A DNA stretch of 64,000 bases from Papilionanthe hookeriana x Papilionanthe teres (GCA_022702705.1 CM040428.1:103062022-103126021), one strand, 5' to 3'. Positions 21,816 to 33,837 are shown, counted from the first letter of the stretch. The notes: generated from the sequence alone by a model not told the origin. Program-made: numbers and translations.

Positions 21816-23571
21816 TGATACACCTAAAATATATAGTATTTTTATGCACATTTTTATACCTATTTTTGATGATATTACACTTTAATGGAAGCTCTTTTGT
21901 GTTTTTCTTGCAGATATGATGAAAATAATTAATTATGATGAAAGGAGCGAAAAAGGACCAAATTTAAAGCAAAATTATGAAGTTTGAGAAATTTGGGCTC
22001 TGACGCCTAAGCGCCAACGTGCCGACACTTAAGTGCCACAGTTAAAAATAGAATTTAAATGAATTTTGGCGCCATTTTTAAGGGGTGTTTGAAGCAACTT
22101 TGGGTGGTAACTTCCTTTCGACGACAAATTTGATTGAAGGGATGCATCTTTTGGTGGATACATTGAATCTGTACATGATTTGAAGAGACACCAATGAATC
22201 TTTTGGAAAATTATAAAAATGAAGCCTCATAAGTTGCAAGGGTGTGTTGAAAGCGTGTTGAAAGGGTTATTATTCTGTGTGTGTTATTAGAGTGGTTATT
22301 AGAGTGTGTTAAGTTTTAGAGTTCTTCTTTTCTATAGTAGAGAGTAGATAGTAAGAAAGGAAAAAGTATTGTTGTGAAGCATTCTTTTCACCAATTTTCT
22401 TTTATCCTTATATCTAGTTTTTATTAAAGTTAAAAGTCTTTATTAGAGTCACCAGAGTTGGGTGCCAACCTCTGTAGAGTTGTATTGTGGAAAGCAAAAT
22501 TCTAAAGGAATTTTAAGAGTCTGGTGGAGAGGTTTTTCAGATAAGTATTTATCTTTATTTTTACTTTTTGTTTTTAAGTAAGTTTGTTGTATTTTCATTA
22601 TGGTTTATGCTTTCTTATCAAGTTTTGTTTATGTTTTCTTCATGAAATCTGAGTAGTTTAGTTTATCTTTTTCTTTCTTAGATGATGAAGTAATTAAATT
22701 ATGGAAGTATGTTGCGGAAAGTATAAGTGTTTAATGCTGGAATAAATTGTGATGATTCAATTCCTTGAAATTAATTTACTTCTTTATTTGGCCAATTAAG
22801 ATGTTTAAATTTGTTGTGAGATTATGTAAGATCCAATGCGATATTGTCTCAAACAACAATTGGAAAGAATCACATGCAATTATATGGGTGAGAATTGTAG
22901 TCCATATGATTGAATGCAAATATATAAGGAGATATGCTTGATTGGGGAGTAAAATTAGAGGACTTTAGAGTGTCAGGCTAAATCCACCTAATTTGGTTTG
23001 TTATTTTAAATTTTGTTATGAGATGTTAGCCCCCAGGTGGATGAAATAGAGGGAACTCTAGAGTGAGAGCTAGTATCTTCCCTGCCTAACCCATCTACAA
23101 AATTTCAAAATTTCAAATTAACCAATCTTGTATATAGAATCAAGTAAGGGTAAAGAATATAATTGCTCATATTTGACACAATACATTTAAATACTTCCAC
23201 AACATAAAATTCCATAATTATTACTGATTCATTGAAGAAGGAATAAGATATTTGATTCTTATAACTTTTATATCGTGTTTAAAGTATTGATAATTTTATT
23301 TCTTGCTTAACTTGTTATTAAAAATATCAAAGTCAACTTTTCGAAATTAAAACCTTAAAACATACTTACAAAAATCAATTAAAAAAAAGTAAAAAAGTTA
23401 TTTTTCTTATTTCTTTAAATTTTTACACATTTCTCTGTGGGTTCAATATCTTGGGGCTTAATGAGAAAGTCCTATGTTATTTGATAAACGATACGTATAC
23501 TTGCGTAGAATGCCATATCATAAATCATAAATTTGATATCTAAATCGTAAGCATAAATATTTCGGGCATCA
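21816..23571 (+). repeat. LTR of element X+ (3' LTR)
   Basis: Starts TGATACACC right after the polypurine tract and ends GGGCATCA, giving TGAT...ATCA termini and 1,756 bp. It carries decayed palindromes at about 22,000-22,040, a possible TATA box (TATAAAAA, 22,212-22,219), and near the end the motif GATACGTATACTTGCGTAG shared by all Athila LTRs here. It is clearly homologous to the minus-strand LTR 24,388-26,197. Minus-strand gag sequence begins at the next base. Confidence 0.8.
22212..22219 (+). promoter_or_regulatory. possible TATA box, X+ LTR
   Basis: TATAAAAA about 400 bp into the LTR and about 170 bp after the palindromes. The position fits a U3 promoter. The minus-strand X LTR has no good match here. 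Confidence 0.35.
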
Positions 23572-24387
23572 GTTAACAACTACATTGTTATTATTCTAGT
23601 TTATGTTTGGGTAGCTCTTCCAACCGAGATTATAATAATTATCATAGGGATTATTGGGTCTATTTTTTATAGCATTCAAAGTCTCATAAGATGATTGAGA
23701 ATCTACTATCTTTCCCAATGAGTCTTCCTCTAACACCCGAGGTTTTTGAGAAGAGTTCATTCCATATTGATATATATTTTTTTGAAATCGCAGCAATTTG
23801 AGAAGCCAACATAGTTATTGCATCAGAATCATGAATACTAGCTACTCTTTTTGGATTTACCAGTTTTGAGGGCCATTGAAAATTGTTAGTAGCCATTTCT
23901 TCAATTAAAGAATATGTCTCATGAAAAGATTTTGAAATTAATAATCCACTAGCAACAGTGTCAATAATCGATCTAAGAGATCCTACTAATCCATTTTAAA
24001 AATATTTGAATTATCAACCAATCAGGTAAATTATGATACGGACACTTCCTAAGGAGACCATTAAATCTTTCCCATGCTTCATATATAGATTCTCCTTCAA
24101 ACTGACAAAAAGATGTAATATCGTTTCTAAGTTTAGCAGTTTTTGAAGGTGGGAAATATTTAGATAGAAACTTGTGTAACAGTTCTCCCAAAGTTCTGAT
24201 AGATCCAGGTGCTAACAAATTTAACCACACCTTAGCTTTATCCCTTAGTGAAAAAGGTAAAAGTCTAAGTCTGACATCATCATTCGATACTCCATCAATT
24301 TTAAATGTAGCAAAAAGTTCTAGAAAACTAGCAAGATTTAAGTTAGGATCTTCATTTGGTATACCACCAAATTGATTATTTTGTACC
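23572..24387 (-). pseudogene. Athila gag fragment downstream of the X LTR
   Basis: Reads QNNQFGGIPNEDPNLNLASF, then LRLLPFSLRDKAKVWLNLL and FPPSKTAKLRNDITSFCQFE, the core of the retrotransposon gag domain, and continues in other frames to YNLGWKSYPNIN. It starts directly at the LTR end (leader and gag N-terminus deleted) and stops at 23,572 where the X+ LTR ends. This is the third gag copy on this strand (others at 38,585 and 35,959). In an intact element the product would build the virus-like particle. Broken by frameshifts. Confidence 0.8.
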
Positions 24388-26197
24388 TGATCCACCCGAT
24401 ATTTATACATACAATTATGATATGAAAATTGGCAACAACGATAAAAACTTTTCTCTGCCAGATATATATGCTCATGATTTTGATATGAAAATTATGATTT
24501 ATAATGTGGATACTACGCAAGTATACGTATCGTTTATCAAGTAATATAAGACTTTCTTATTAAGCCCTAAGATATCAAAACCACAGGGAAAGTGAAAAAT
24601 CTTTAAAGAAATAAGAAAATTATCTTTTTACTTTTTAAATTGGCTTTTGAAAGTATGTTTTGATTTTGAAAAGTTCGATAGTTGATTTCACTCTTTAAAT
24701 TTTCTTATAAAAGTCAAACAAGAAATAAAAATGATAATAACTGTAAACACAAGTATGAAAAACACTATTAACTAGAATATCTTTTTCTTTCCTTTATAAA
24801 GTAGTAATAATTATGAAAGTATTGTTGTGGAAGTATTTAAATTTGTTGTGATAAATAGAAGCAAATGTATTCTTTACCCTTACTTGGTTCTATAAAGAAC
24901 ATTGGTTAATTTGAAATTTTATTATTTTGAACATGGTTAGGCAGGGAAGATACTGGCTCTCACTCTAGAGTTCCCTCATTTCCCTCCACTTGGGGGCTCA
25001 CTTATAATAAAAAAATTCAAAACTTCAAACCAAATTAGGTGCTTTTAGCCTGTCACACTAAAAATTCTCTAATTTTACCCCCCTTTAAAACTTCTTCTAA
25101 TATATTACATTCAATTATTTGAACTACAATTTTAACCCATATAATTGCATGTGATTCTTACTAACTTTTATGAGAAAATACCGCATTGGATCTTACATAA
25201 TCTCACCACAAATTTTACATCTTAACAGACCAAATTAAGAAGTAAATAAAGTTTATAGAATCAATCTTCACAACTTCTTCCAACTTTAAACACATATACA
25301 TTCCACAACAATTTTTCATGAATTACTTACTTCTTCATTTAAGAAAGAAAAAGATAAATTAAACTACTCAGAATGCATTGAGATCATACAAAAACACATT
25401 GATTTGAAATTAAAAACCATAAGAAAAACAAGAAACACAACAAGTATTAATTAAAACTAAATGTAAGAACAAAATTAAACACTTATATGAAAATCCTCTC
25501 CACAAGACTCAGGAAGTTCCTCTGAAACTTTGACTCTTCACTAAACTACTCCTCAGAACAGGTCTCCCAACTCCGATGACTCAGAAACAGACTTTAGACT
25601 TCAATAAAAACTAAACTAAAGGAAAGAAAAGAAGTGGGAAGAAGAAGGCTTCAATCCTACCCTTTTCTCTTTTCTACTCTCTACTCCTACTCCTAATCAA
25701 AACTCTTATAAAATACAACAAAAATTTTGTAAAAATTCTCTTCAAAATGCAATGGAAGAGCCCTTAATCTTTCCTAAGACTCACTTTAAAAATTAAACCA
25801 AAAGGTGCCTTGGTGTCTCTTAAAAATGTTTCCAGATTCGATGTATCCACCAAAGAATGCACCCCTTCATTCAAACTTGCCGCCCAAAAGAAGTTATGGA
25901 AGTTACCACCAAGAGTTGCATCCCATCCCCTTTGAAAATGGCACCCAATTCAAGTTAATCTTGATTTTTAACTGTGGCGGCTAAGCGCCGGCTCAACGAC
26001 GCTTAGCCGCCAGTGCCCAAATTTTTATTTTTCATTTTTTTGCTCCAAATTTGATCCAATTTTGCTCCTTTCATCATAATCACTTATTTATATCATACCT
26101 CCAAGAAAATCACAAAATACCTTCCATTAAAGTGTAATATCATCAAAAATAGGTATAAAAATGTGCATAAAAAATACTATATATTTTAGGTGTATCT
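24388..26197 (-). repeat. 3' LTR of element X
   Basis: A minus-strand LTR of about 1.81 kb. It begins after the polypurine tract (the usual TGATAC start is mutated to AGATAC) and ends GGATCA. A 13-bp perfect hairpin (TGGCGGCTAAGCG at 25,975-25,987 with its complement at 26,000-26,012) lies about 190-220 bp in. Near its end it holds a PBS-like relic (24,431-24,450) between two LTR-end-like segments, shared with the partial 5' LTR at 36,091. By eye about two dozen differences separate the two copies over some 370 bp. Confidence 0.8.
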
Positions 26198-27738
26198 GAA
26201 TCCCCCAAACATAAAATGTTACTTGTCCTCAAGTGACAGTTAATCTCATAGAAAAATTTTAACATGCAAATTATGTAATGAGTTTCTTAGAAAGACAACA
26301 AAATTTTGTTCTAGAAATGGAATAGTCCAATTTAGAAAAAATTTCAGTAATTAAGACCAACTTAAAGTTTAGAAAGTTCTTAAGTAAAGAAAAATGACAA
26401 ATATAAGTCTCTATCTAATTCAGAAATATTTGTAGATTCTTCAAAATATAGGATTCAAACATCTTATTTTTCTCATTTAAAAATCTTTATTTGAAAATAA
26501 TTTTACTTACTATATTATAACCTTAAGCTTTAGATTTTCTCTAAACTTATATGTTAAACTTTAGGTATGGAACCAATTTCTGATTAGGCCGTTAAATCCT
26601 CAAGCTTCTCCTCCAATTTTACATACTATTTTTCACTTTTTCTTTTTCTTTTATTATTCTTTTTTTTCTTTTTCTAAGGTAAGGATTATTGTATATGGAT
26701 AGGCCTTTAATGATTTTGAATTCCACCCTTCCATTTAAAATAATGGTCAGATATATATCTTTGACTTAAAAATCATAATAATAGTATTTGAAAATTATTC
26801 TTCAATAAAAAAAATTTAAGCTTTGAAGAATAAAAGTCAAATCTTCTATTTATCCAAAAATATAAAATTTTTTACTAAAGATAGATAGCTATATTTAACA
26901 TCACTTCACTAAGAAAATTTTAACTTTAAGTTTTTCACGATTACTATAAATTTTCAACTAAATTCTTTTATTCATTTCTATATTCAAAATTTTTGTTCCC
27001 CTAATATAACTTCATATACATAATTGTTCTCAATCAAGAAATAAGATTTATTTTTTAAGTATTATTGAGAACAAATAAAATTTTAGGTTTTTGAAATTTT
27101 TTTTTAAAAAAAATTCCCCCCCAAACTTTAATTTTTAGTTAGGATAAAACATTTAAGCCTAAGAAATGGTACATGGGTGAGAATTAAAGACTAACATAAC
27201 ATGCTTGCAGGAATTTAAATATCCTAACTATACAAGTATAACAATTTAAACAAAAGGAGTAAAATGAAATCAAATTCAGTTTTTCAAAATATTTTCTTTT
27301 TATAACAAGAAAAGTAAAAATTTTAAAAGACTTCTACAGTAGTGGAGGTTTTCAAAGAAAATACACACCAACTGAAATCACACTGATAATAGATAGCAAA
27401 TGGTAGTGGTAGATTTTTGTAAAGTTTTTAAGCATGCAGTTTCCTAAATAGTAGTTTCTATAGTGTTCTCTAATCTCCTAATAGTTTTAGAATTAAAGTA
27501 CACCCTAAAAAATACTCTAGTAAAACATACACATTAAAACATTTACTACCACACACACTACACTCAAAGCAACATATAAAACATCAATGCAACAACAATA
27601 CATCTGAATATGCATAACAGACAAATAGTACAACTATAATCTGCACACTATCAGAGTTCACAACACAATTATCAAACAAAATACTAGAAAAAGTACACAA
27701 TAACACAGCACAAAAACACAACAACTAAAACAAACAAC
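26198..27738 (-). other. 3' untranslated region of element X
   Basis: Non-coding. Reading down the minus strand: internal polypurine tract AAGTTTGGGGGGG (27,115-27,127), conserved purine block (26,735-26,560, with GGCCTATCCATATAC, an A/G run, and GGAGAAGCTTGAGG), ACTTG-AGGA-CAAGT hairpin (26,221-26,234), and terminal polypurine tract ATGTTTGGGGGATTC (26,199-26,212). Confidence 0.7.
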
Positions 27739-28896
27739 CTACATCTGCTCTTCATCCTCATCATCATCATCATCATCCTGCTCGTTCCAATCCCTGGATG
27801 GCACATAAGGTATGTAGAATGGATGAGGGGGCATCTCAGCACTCTGATCACCTCTAATCAGTCTATCCAAATAATGCTGATAATTTTCCTCATACTCATC
27901 ATGTTTTACAATATATCTCTCCACATTATCCATCTTACCATCCATATCTTTCATATGCTCTCGAGTAAGAATCACTTTCTTCAAAAATTTTCTTAATAAA
28001 CTAGTCTGTGAATCAGTAGAAGATGAAGCACGTGAAGTAGTAGCACGAGAAGTAGATGCAGTAGAAGCAGAAGTAGTAGAAGCCCTACCAAATCCTCCTC
28101 TCCAGCCAAATTCTGAATGTACAGTGTAAGCTCCAACGTTTACACTGGTGATAGGTCTCAAAGCCTGAAGTGCCTCTTCCCAGGTTTCAAATTTCACTTC
28201 AGACTGTTCACAAAATGAATGAACCAGGGAAGGAAATTTCATACCTGCAGTAGAGGTAGATCTGACACAATTCACAATATAATCATAAATGATCGCTCCA
28301 ATACCTATAGGCTTCCCTTCTTGAATGCAATGGTTCAAAACAGCTGTTTCCCTCGTCACTTCACTAGTATGACTTGAAGGCAACAGTTTACAAGAGATAA
28401 AATAATCTCATGCCTTACAAGTGGCATTTAATTTGGAAGCAGGAAAATTCACTCTTCTATCACTTGTTATTTTCCATAATCCTCTTCCATCAGTCAAAAA
28501 TCCCATTATCTCATCTAACCCTTCCTCCGTAGGATGAAAATTAGAATAAAAACAAAACATAGCAGGAGGCAGTTGATAGAAAGTGTTAATTACCCCAGAA
28601 GAAAATTCCACATCTTACTCCTTAACCATCACCAAATTCTCATCTGATGCAGGCAAATTCACATAGAATTCTCTTACAACAGAAACAACAGCTACAGCGG
28701 AGAAACAACAGTAGTTCTCCTAGTTCCTCCTAGCAATCATATCTTCAATTACTTCTCTTCGCTTACGGAACACTCTCTCAGGAATCAATTTACGTGACTG
28801 CAATGCATAAACGTATCGTTCCTCAGCCCTCACACTAACAAATTTGTCGGAATCAAACTTCATCTTTCCTCTCGCGCGTTTTTACTTTGTAGTCAT
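27739..28896 (-). pseudogene. ORF-B (plant transposon protein type), element X
   Basis: Starts MTTK at 28,896, two bases after the acceptor of a leader intron. About 385 codons. N-terminal basic stretch (KRARGK), RYVYALQSRKLIPERVF, VVREFYVNL, GRGLWKITSDRRVNFPASKL, the conserved LLPSSHTSEVTRETAVLNHC, VGAYTVHSEFGWRG, a Ser/Thr/Ala linker, coiled-coil-like KMDNVERYIVKHDEYEE, PPHPFYIPYVPSRD and a poly-Asp/Glu tail. Four in-frame stops (including MTTK-stop and one before DYFISCKLLP) inactivate it. The family is known only as a putative plant transposon protein; it occupies the env position of Athila but no signal peptide or transmembrane segment is visible. Confidence 0.8.
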
Positions 28897-28898
28897 CT

Positions 28899-29107
28899 CT
28901 AAAAATTCACGAAAAATTTACCATAAATTCCAAATTCAAACTAAACTTGCTAAATTATCTTCCAAAAGATGTTTCCACTAAATTCAAGTAATTTCTTAAG
29001 TTTTTCCTCAAATTTTCTCCATGAATAGTGATTTTAATATTTTCCAAAATGTACTCAAAATACATGGTGAAAATAAAAAAATTTTTACTTAGGAGTAATG
29101 CTCTTAC
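28899..29107 (-). other. candidate 5'-leader intron of ORF-B, element X
   Basis: Donor GAG|GTAAGAG at 29,107 and acceptor TTTTTAG|AG at 28,899, length 209 nt, T/A-rich inside. Same position and length class as in L, Y (204) and Z (204). The internal motif TTTTCACCATG lies about 45 nt after the donor. Confidence 0.65.
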
Positions 29108-29269
29108 CTCAAGGAATCCAACTTAAATTTTTTTTGTTGAGATCGGCTCTTAAATGGTCCAAATCAAGGATGCCCTAGACTCTCTCTCGCGTGAAAATGA
29201 TGGGTTGAAGATGAACAAAGGAGTTAAACTGGCGATTCATGGGTTTTTAACTGCTGGGAACCAATTTTC

Positions 29270-29350
29270 GCAAACTGGCACCTAAGCGCGAACCCTTCGG
29301 TGCTTAGCCGCAAAATCTGGCGCTCAAGCGCCGACACTCTCGCACTTAGC
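29270..29350 (-). promoter_or_regulatory. palindrome cluster upstream of ORF-B, element X
   Basis: Repeated CTAAGCGC, GCGCTCAAGCGCC and GGTGCTTAG words, several self-complementary, in otherwise AT-rich DNA. Followed on the minus strand by the ORF-B leader (possible TATA variant CATTTAAGAG near 29,150) and its intron. Confidence 0.55.
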
Positions 29351-29770
29351 CACCAATACCCAGATTTTCACAATTAAGGTATATGCTTTAAACCACTTCG
29401 TTAATCACCCTTAATCTCTTCAAAATAATTATCTCTTCCCTATAAATCTTCCAATATTCCAATTCAAATGTTTATTATTCATCAATTCCAAACAAATTTC
29501 ACACAAACACAAACTTATATTCATTAAAACAAACATAACACTTAATACAATCCTAGAATTTCTATCCACATACATAAGATGAAATTCTCTAGATACAAGA
29601 GACTTAATCTCAAACTGATAAGTTTACGTCTCTAGGATGTAACTATCACATCATAAGGCGTAATTAAAACTAAAAAATAAACACTAAACACATCAAACAG
29701 AACACATAAAAACACAAAACATATTAAACAAAACACATAAGAACACAAAACAAATAAGAACAAAGCACAC
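29351..29770. other. ORF-A to ORF-B spacer, element X
   Basis: A/C-rich on the plus strand (AACACATAAAAACAC), matching the T/G-rich spacer after ORF-A of X+. No gene; the 63-codon hydrophobic frame at 29,632-29,823 is a shadow of this skewed composition. Confidence 0.45.
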
Positions 29771-30173
29771 TTAATTCCACTCCCTATTAGACAGATTATA
29801 TCCAGGACCACTATTATTCTCATTTGATCCTTCTGGAATATAAATCTGATAGAACGGGTGATAATTGTTCATTCTTATACTTCTTCTTCAATCCATTTAT
29901 TCTTTAAAAACATTGCCTTATCTGCTTCTTCCACGTATCTTGAATGACTGAATTGCATCTTGAGTTGCCATCCCATGTGCTCCAAATGGAAGTTAGTTTC
30001 ATTGATCTTTGCTTCCATTGAAGTCACTCGGGCTTCAATTTTTGCAATCATTTCTACATTCCCTTGAATACTAACAGCGAGAATCCATTGAATAATTCTT
30101 TAGCACTGTCACTAATGAACTTACTATTGTCAGAATCTTGCTTCTTCTTAATCTCATTCTCCCAGGAAGACAT
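29771..30173 (-). pseudogene. ORF-A (coiled-coil protein), element X
   Basis: Starts MSSWENEIKKKQDSDNSKF at 30,173, then AKELFNGFS, a frameshift, VSIQGNVEMIAKIEARVTSM (coiled coil), HMGWQLKMQFS, KAMFLKNKWIEEE, a second frameshift, and YHPFYQIYIPEG to a stop at 29,771. About 133 residues once frames are followed. It lies about 78 bp downstream of a TATA box, with palindromes upstream, which suggests its own transcript. The role is unknown; the coiled coil suggests self-association. Confidence 0.75.
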
Positions 30174-30250
30174 GATGTACTCAAAATACTCTTCTTAAGA
30201 TTTAGAAATGGTAATAGGACTTAGGGCAAGTGTTTTCTTAAATCATGTTC

Positions 30251-30258
30251 TTTTTATA
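30251..30258 (-). promoter_or_regulatory. TATA box of the ORF-A module, element X
   Basis: TATAAAAA on the minus strand in the context AGTCTATAAAAAGAAC, 78 bp upstream of the ORF-A ATG and about 110 bp downstream of the palindrome cluster. Confidence 0.55.
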
Positions 30259-30370
30259 GACTTGGAAAGTGTTAAAACTACCCCAAGATGGTTTAAAACT
30301 CCAAAATAACTTCTAAAACCTCTTCCCCACGATCTAGGCTTCTAGAATCTCATTTTTCACATTTTTTGTA

Positions 30371-30412
30371 ACTCCGGCGCCTAAGCGCCAATTAGGCGGC
30401 GCTTAGCCGCCA
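30371..30412 (-). promoter_or_regulatory. palindrome cluster upstream of ORF-A, element X
   Basis: A perfect 9-bp hairpin, CTAAGCGCC (30,381-30,389) with GGCGCTTAG (30,398-30,406) and an 8-nt loop, flanked by further GGCGCC and GCCGCC words. It sits between the pol-end motif and the ORF-A TATA box. Confidence 0.6.
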
Positions 30413-30600
30413 GTGCTCAATTTAGCACACGTCTGCCAAATGTCCAAATTTTCTTTCCGACTCCTCTAAGTCATCAAATAAGGTCAAATAAACTCTATTT
30501 AGTTTAAAAACTCCAAATTACTACCACTAAAAACATAAAAATAAATCAAACAAAGCAAACAAGGCATACAAAACAAACATAAAGCAAAGCACGCTGATAA

Positions 30601-30650
30601 TTATGGGTTGTCTCCCACAAAGCACTTGGTTTAACGGCTTCAGCCTGACA
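30601..30650 (-). other. Athila pol-end motif, element X
   Basis: Minus strand: AGGCTGAAGCCGTTAAACCA, then AGTGCTTTGTGGGAGACAACCC. It begins about 10 bases after the pol stop codon at 30,661. The same motif stands in L, Y and Z; its function is unknown to me. Confidence 0.7.
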
Positions 30651-30660
30651 AACCCAGAAC

Positions 30661-31978
30661 TCATTCTGAGTGACCCAACATCAAATTCTCATCAGACTTA
30701 GATTGCTCGACTGAAAAATATGGTTTAAGTCTATTTCCATTAACTTTAAATATTTTTCCAGTCTTAGGATCTTAAATATCCACCGCTCCATAAGAATAAA
30801 TTTTCATCACAATAAAAGGACCCTTCCGCCTAGACTTAAGTTTTCCAGAAAAAATTCTCAATCTGGCATTATACAGCAAAACATTCTATCCTGGCACTTG
30901 ATTTTTAGTAATAATCTTCTGATCATGCCATAACTTCATCTTTTCCTTATAAATCTTAACACTTTGATAAGATTCATTCCTTATCTCTTCAAGCTTATTT
31001 AATTGCAATAATCTCTTCTCAGCAGCATCTTTCAAATTATAATTGAACTCTTTAATAGCCCAAAATGCTTTATGCTCAAGTTCAATAGGTAAATGACAAG
31101 CTTTTCCAAAAATTAGCCTATATGAGGACATTCCTATAGGGGTTATGTAGGCAGTCCTATAGGCCCACAAAGCATAATCCAGTTTGATTGACCAATCCTT
31201 TCTATTTGGATTAACAGTCTTTTCCAATATTCTTTTAATTTTACAATTGGATAATTCAACCAAACCACTAGCAATGTGATGATTAATATGATATTTCTTT
31301 GCTAACTTTCCAATAATCGCATTTCTAAAATGACTTCCCCCATCAGTTATGATTACTCTTGGTATTCCAAATCTGCAAAATATATTCTTCATAAAAAACT
31401 TTGCAACACTTTGAGCATCACATCGAGGTAAAGCAATAGCTTCAATCCATTTGGAAACATAGTCTACTGCCATCAAAATATAAACATTTCCGAAAGATGG
31501 TGTAAATGGTCCCATAAAATCTAATCCCCAAACATCAAATATTTCAACTTCCAACATATAATTGAGGGGCATCTCATTTCTCCTAGAAATATGGCATACA
31601 CACTGACATCTATCACAATTTTTAATATAAGCATTCACATCCTTAAAAATTATAGGCCAATAAAATCCAGATTGTAGTATTTTATAGCAGTTTTATCACT
31701 TCCAAAATGTCCCCCATAATCAGAATCATGACATTTTTGAATAATTTCATAAGTCTCTTCCAAAGGTACACATGTTTGAATTATAAGATCCTTTCCTTGT
31801 TTATATAAAAATGGGCATCCCAAAAATAAGTCTTAGCATCAGACAGAAATTTCTTCCTTTCTTGATATGTCAAACTATAGGGTATAATATCACTCACAAT
31901 AAAATTTTATGTCTGCTACCACGGAACACGCCACTCATTAACAGTGAACAATTTTTCATCAGGAAATTGTTCATTAAT
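30661..31978 (-). pseudogene. integrase region of pol, element X
   Basis: Zinc-binding HHCC (CHDSDYGGHFG at about 31,720 and CDRCQ at about 31,610), the catalytic core with GLDFMGPF (first Asp), [12 protein letters not shown] (second Asp) and SGLVELSN (Glu), then [15 protein letters not shown] and a C-terminal segment with GPFIV and DPKTGKIFKVNG to the stop at 30,661. Catalyses insertion of the cDNA. Compared with Z, a short deletion removes the STAYHPRT stretch before SGL; frameshifts occur before CDRC and after NQVPG. Not functional. Confidence 0.85.
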
Positions 31979-32362
31979 TTATTCAACATCACAAAGAGAT
32001 TTTTCAATTTCAAGCCTGGACAAATGATCAGCAATTTGATTTTCAGAACCCTTTCTATCTACTATCTCAAAGTCAAATTCTCGTAAAAGAAGAATCCATC
32101 TTATCAGTCTCGGTTTTGCATATTTTTTCTTCATTAAGTATTTTATAGTAGAATGATTAGTATGCACAACACATTTAGTTCCAATTAAATATGATTGAAA
32201 TTTATCAAAGGCAAATATTATAGCTAATAACTCTTTCTCAGTAGTGGTATAATTAATTTGAGCTTCATTAAGAGTTTTACTAGCATAATAAATAACTTTG
32301 AAAATCTTATCATATTTCTGACCCAAAACAGCACCAATAGCATAATCACTAGCATCAAACAT
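31979..32362 (-). pseudogene. RNase H domain of pol, element X
   Basis: Open for 127 codons: [65 protein letters not shown] and IADHLSRLE. The family normally has HTDHS; here the catalytic Asp is Asn, so the domain is predicted to be inactive even though its frame is open. It would remove the RNA template during reverse transcription and leave polypurine primers. Confidence 0.85.
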
Positions 32363-33433
32363 TAATTCAAAAGGTTTTTCCCAATTTGGTGAAATTATTA
32401 CAGGTGCAATGATTAATTTTTTTTAATGTTTCAAAGGTTTTGAGGCAATCGTCATCAAAATTAAAAATTGCATCCTTTTCCAGTAAACGGTATAAAGGTT
32501 TTGTAATCTTTGAAAAGTCTTTTATGTAACACCTATAGAATCCAGCATGTCCTAAAGAACTTCTAATTCCCCTTACATTGGTTGGGCGAGGTAAATTAGA
32601 TATAACTTGATATTTTGCAGGATCTACCTCTAAACCTTTTTCTGAGATCCGATGTCCCAAAACAATTCCTCCTGCTGCCATAAATTGACATTTTTCCCAG
32701 TTAAGGACCAAATTAGTTTCTTGACAGCATTTTAGAACCTTAGATAAATGTTCTAAACAAGATTCAAATGAAATTCCAAACACTGAAAAGTCATCCATAA
32801 AAAATTCAATCCCTTTTTCAATTAAATCACAAAAAATAACCATCATACATCTCTGAAATGTAGCAGGGGCATTACATAAACTAAAGGACATTCTTCTAAA
32901 AGCAAACATACCATAAGGGCTGGTAAACGTAGTTTTCTCTTGATCCTCAGGAGCAATTTGAATTTGGTGGTAACCAGCATATCCATCCAGAAAACAAAAG
33001 TTTTTATGCCAGCCAGTCTATCCAACATTTGATCCAGAAATGAGAGTGGAAAGTGATCTTTCCTTGTGGCAAAATTTAATTTTCTATAGTCAATGCATAT
33101 TCACCACCCTGTAACTTGTCTTGTTGGTATTATTTCATTCTTTTCATTAACAGTCACAGTCACTCCTCCTTTCTTAGGAACACAGTGAATAGGACTAACC
33201 CACGCACTATCTGAAATAGGGTAGATAATTCCAGCATCCAACCATTTTAAAATTTCTTTCTTAACAATGTCTTTCATAGGATTTAATCTCCTTTGGGGAT
33301 CAGCCCGCGGTTTGCAATTATCTTCCATAAGAATTCCATGCATAAAAATTGAAGGACTGATTCCTTTAATTTGAGCAATTGTCCATCCAAAGGCTTTCTT
33401 GTGCTTTTTCAAAATTTCAAGCAAACTCTCTTC
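32363..33433 (-). pseudogene. reverse transcriptase domain of pol, element X
   Basis: KKHKKAFGWTIAQIKGISPS and a conserved SAWVSPIHCVPKKGG begin the domain (33,424-33,101); a frameshifted piece (33,028-32,843) encodes the LDGYAGYHQI region; the palm continues in another frame with GMFAFRRMSFSLCNAPATFQ and the catalytic FMDDFSVFG, then GHRISEKGLEVDPAK and the thumb. At least three frame changes. A Ty3/gypsy RT type. Confidence 0.85.
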
Positions 33434-33835
33434 TTATTTTTCAGTTAATTGAGAGGAAATTATAACTGACAATCTTGAGGATTCACCTAGAAAAACATAC
33501 TTCAAATTATCAGGAAGTGTTTTTAACTCAAGTTCAGGAGGTTTTTCAATTGATGGACCATAAGATTCATCTTTTTCAGTCAAATCCAACAATTCAAAAC
33601 TTTCACGAACATACTTTAAATCTTCCTCTTGAAAATCTTCAGAATCAAGTAACTCCTCTTCTTGCTTATGTTCTAATTCTTCTCTTTCAAATTTCTCTTC
33701 ATAAGTTGACTTGAAATGACATTCACTCAAATATTTGATAACATCCATCCTATAACATTCATCATCTTTAACTCTAACAGGATATTTCATCGATTTTGAA
33801 ATATTAAATGTAACAGTCTGATCATTAACCCTCAT
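33434..33835 (-). pseudogene. pol linker between protease and RT, element X
   Basis: An acidic stretch of 133 codons (EREELEHKQEEELLDSEDFQ) followed by PPELELKTLPDNLKYVFLGE, the conserved lead into RT in Athila/Tat pol. It is separated by a stop from both the protease and the RT frames. Confidence 0.75.
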
Positions 33836-33837
33836 TG

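Larger units (their letters stand above)
18705..23571 (+). mobile_element. Athila-type 3' half, element X+
   Basis: A plus-strand remnant of the X family: ORF-A (18,746), palindrome cluster (19,517), truncated ORF-B (19,619), internal polypurine tract (20,880), purine block (21,283), terminal polypurine tract (21,801) and LTR (21,816-23,571). It mirrors 30,200-24,388 on the minus strand almost feature by feature. All 5' parts (gag, pol, PBS) are missing; homology begins near 18,705, at the end of copy B. Confidence 0.8.

Noticed and set aside
27739..28896. ORF-B as a retroviral envelope (env) gene
   Set aside because: Although in the env position of an Athila-type element, no signal peptide, transmembrane anchor or cleavage site is visible; sequence fits the plant transposon protein family.
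27739..28896. ORF-B as the transposase of a DNA transposon
   Set aside because: The family name suggests this, but all four copies lie between integrase and the polypurine tract of LTR elements, and no terminal inverted repeats surround them.
18705..30200. The X+/X mirror arrangement as one large hairpin-forming palindrome
   Set aside because: The arms carry different indels (0.9-kb ORF-B deletion, LTR-end extension) and a gag fragment in the centre; two separate elements explain it better.
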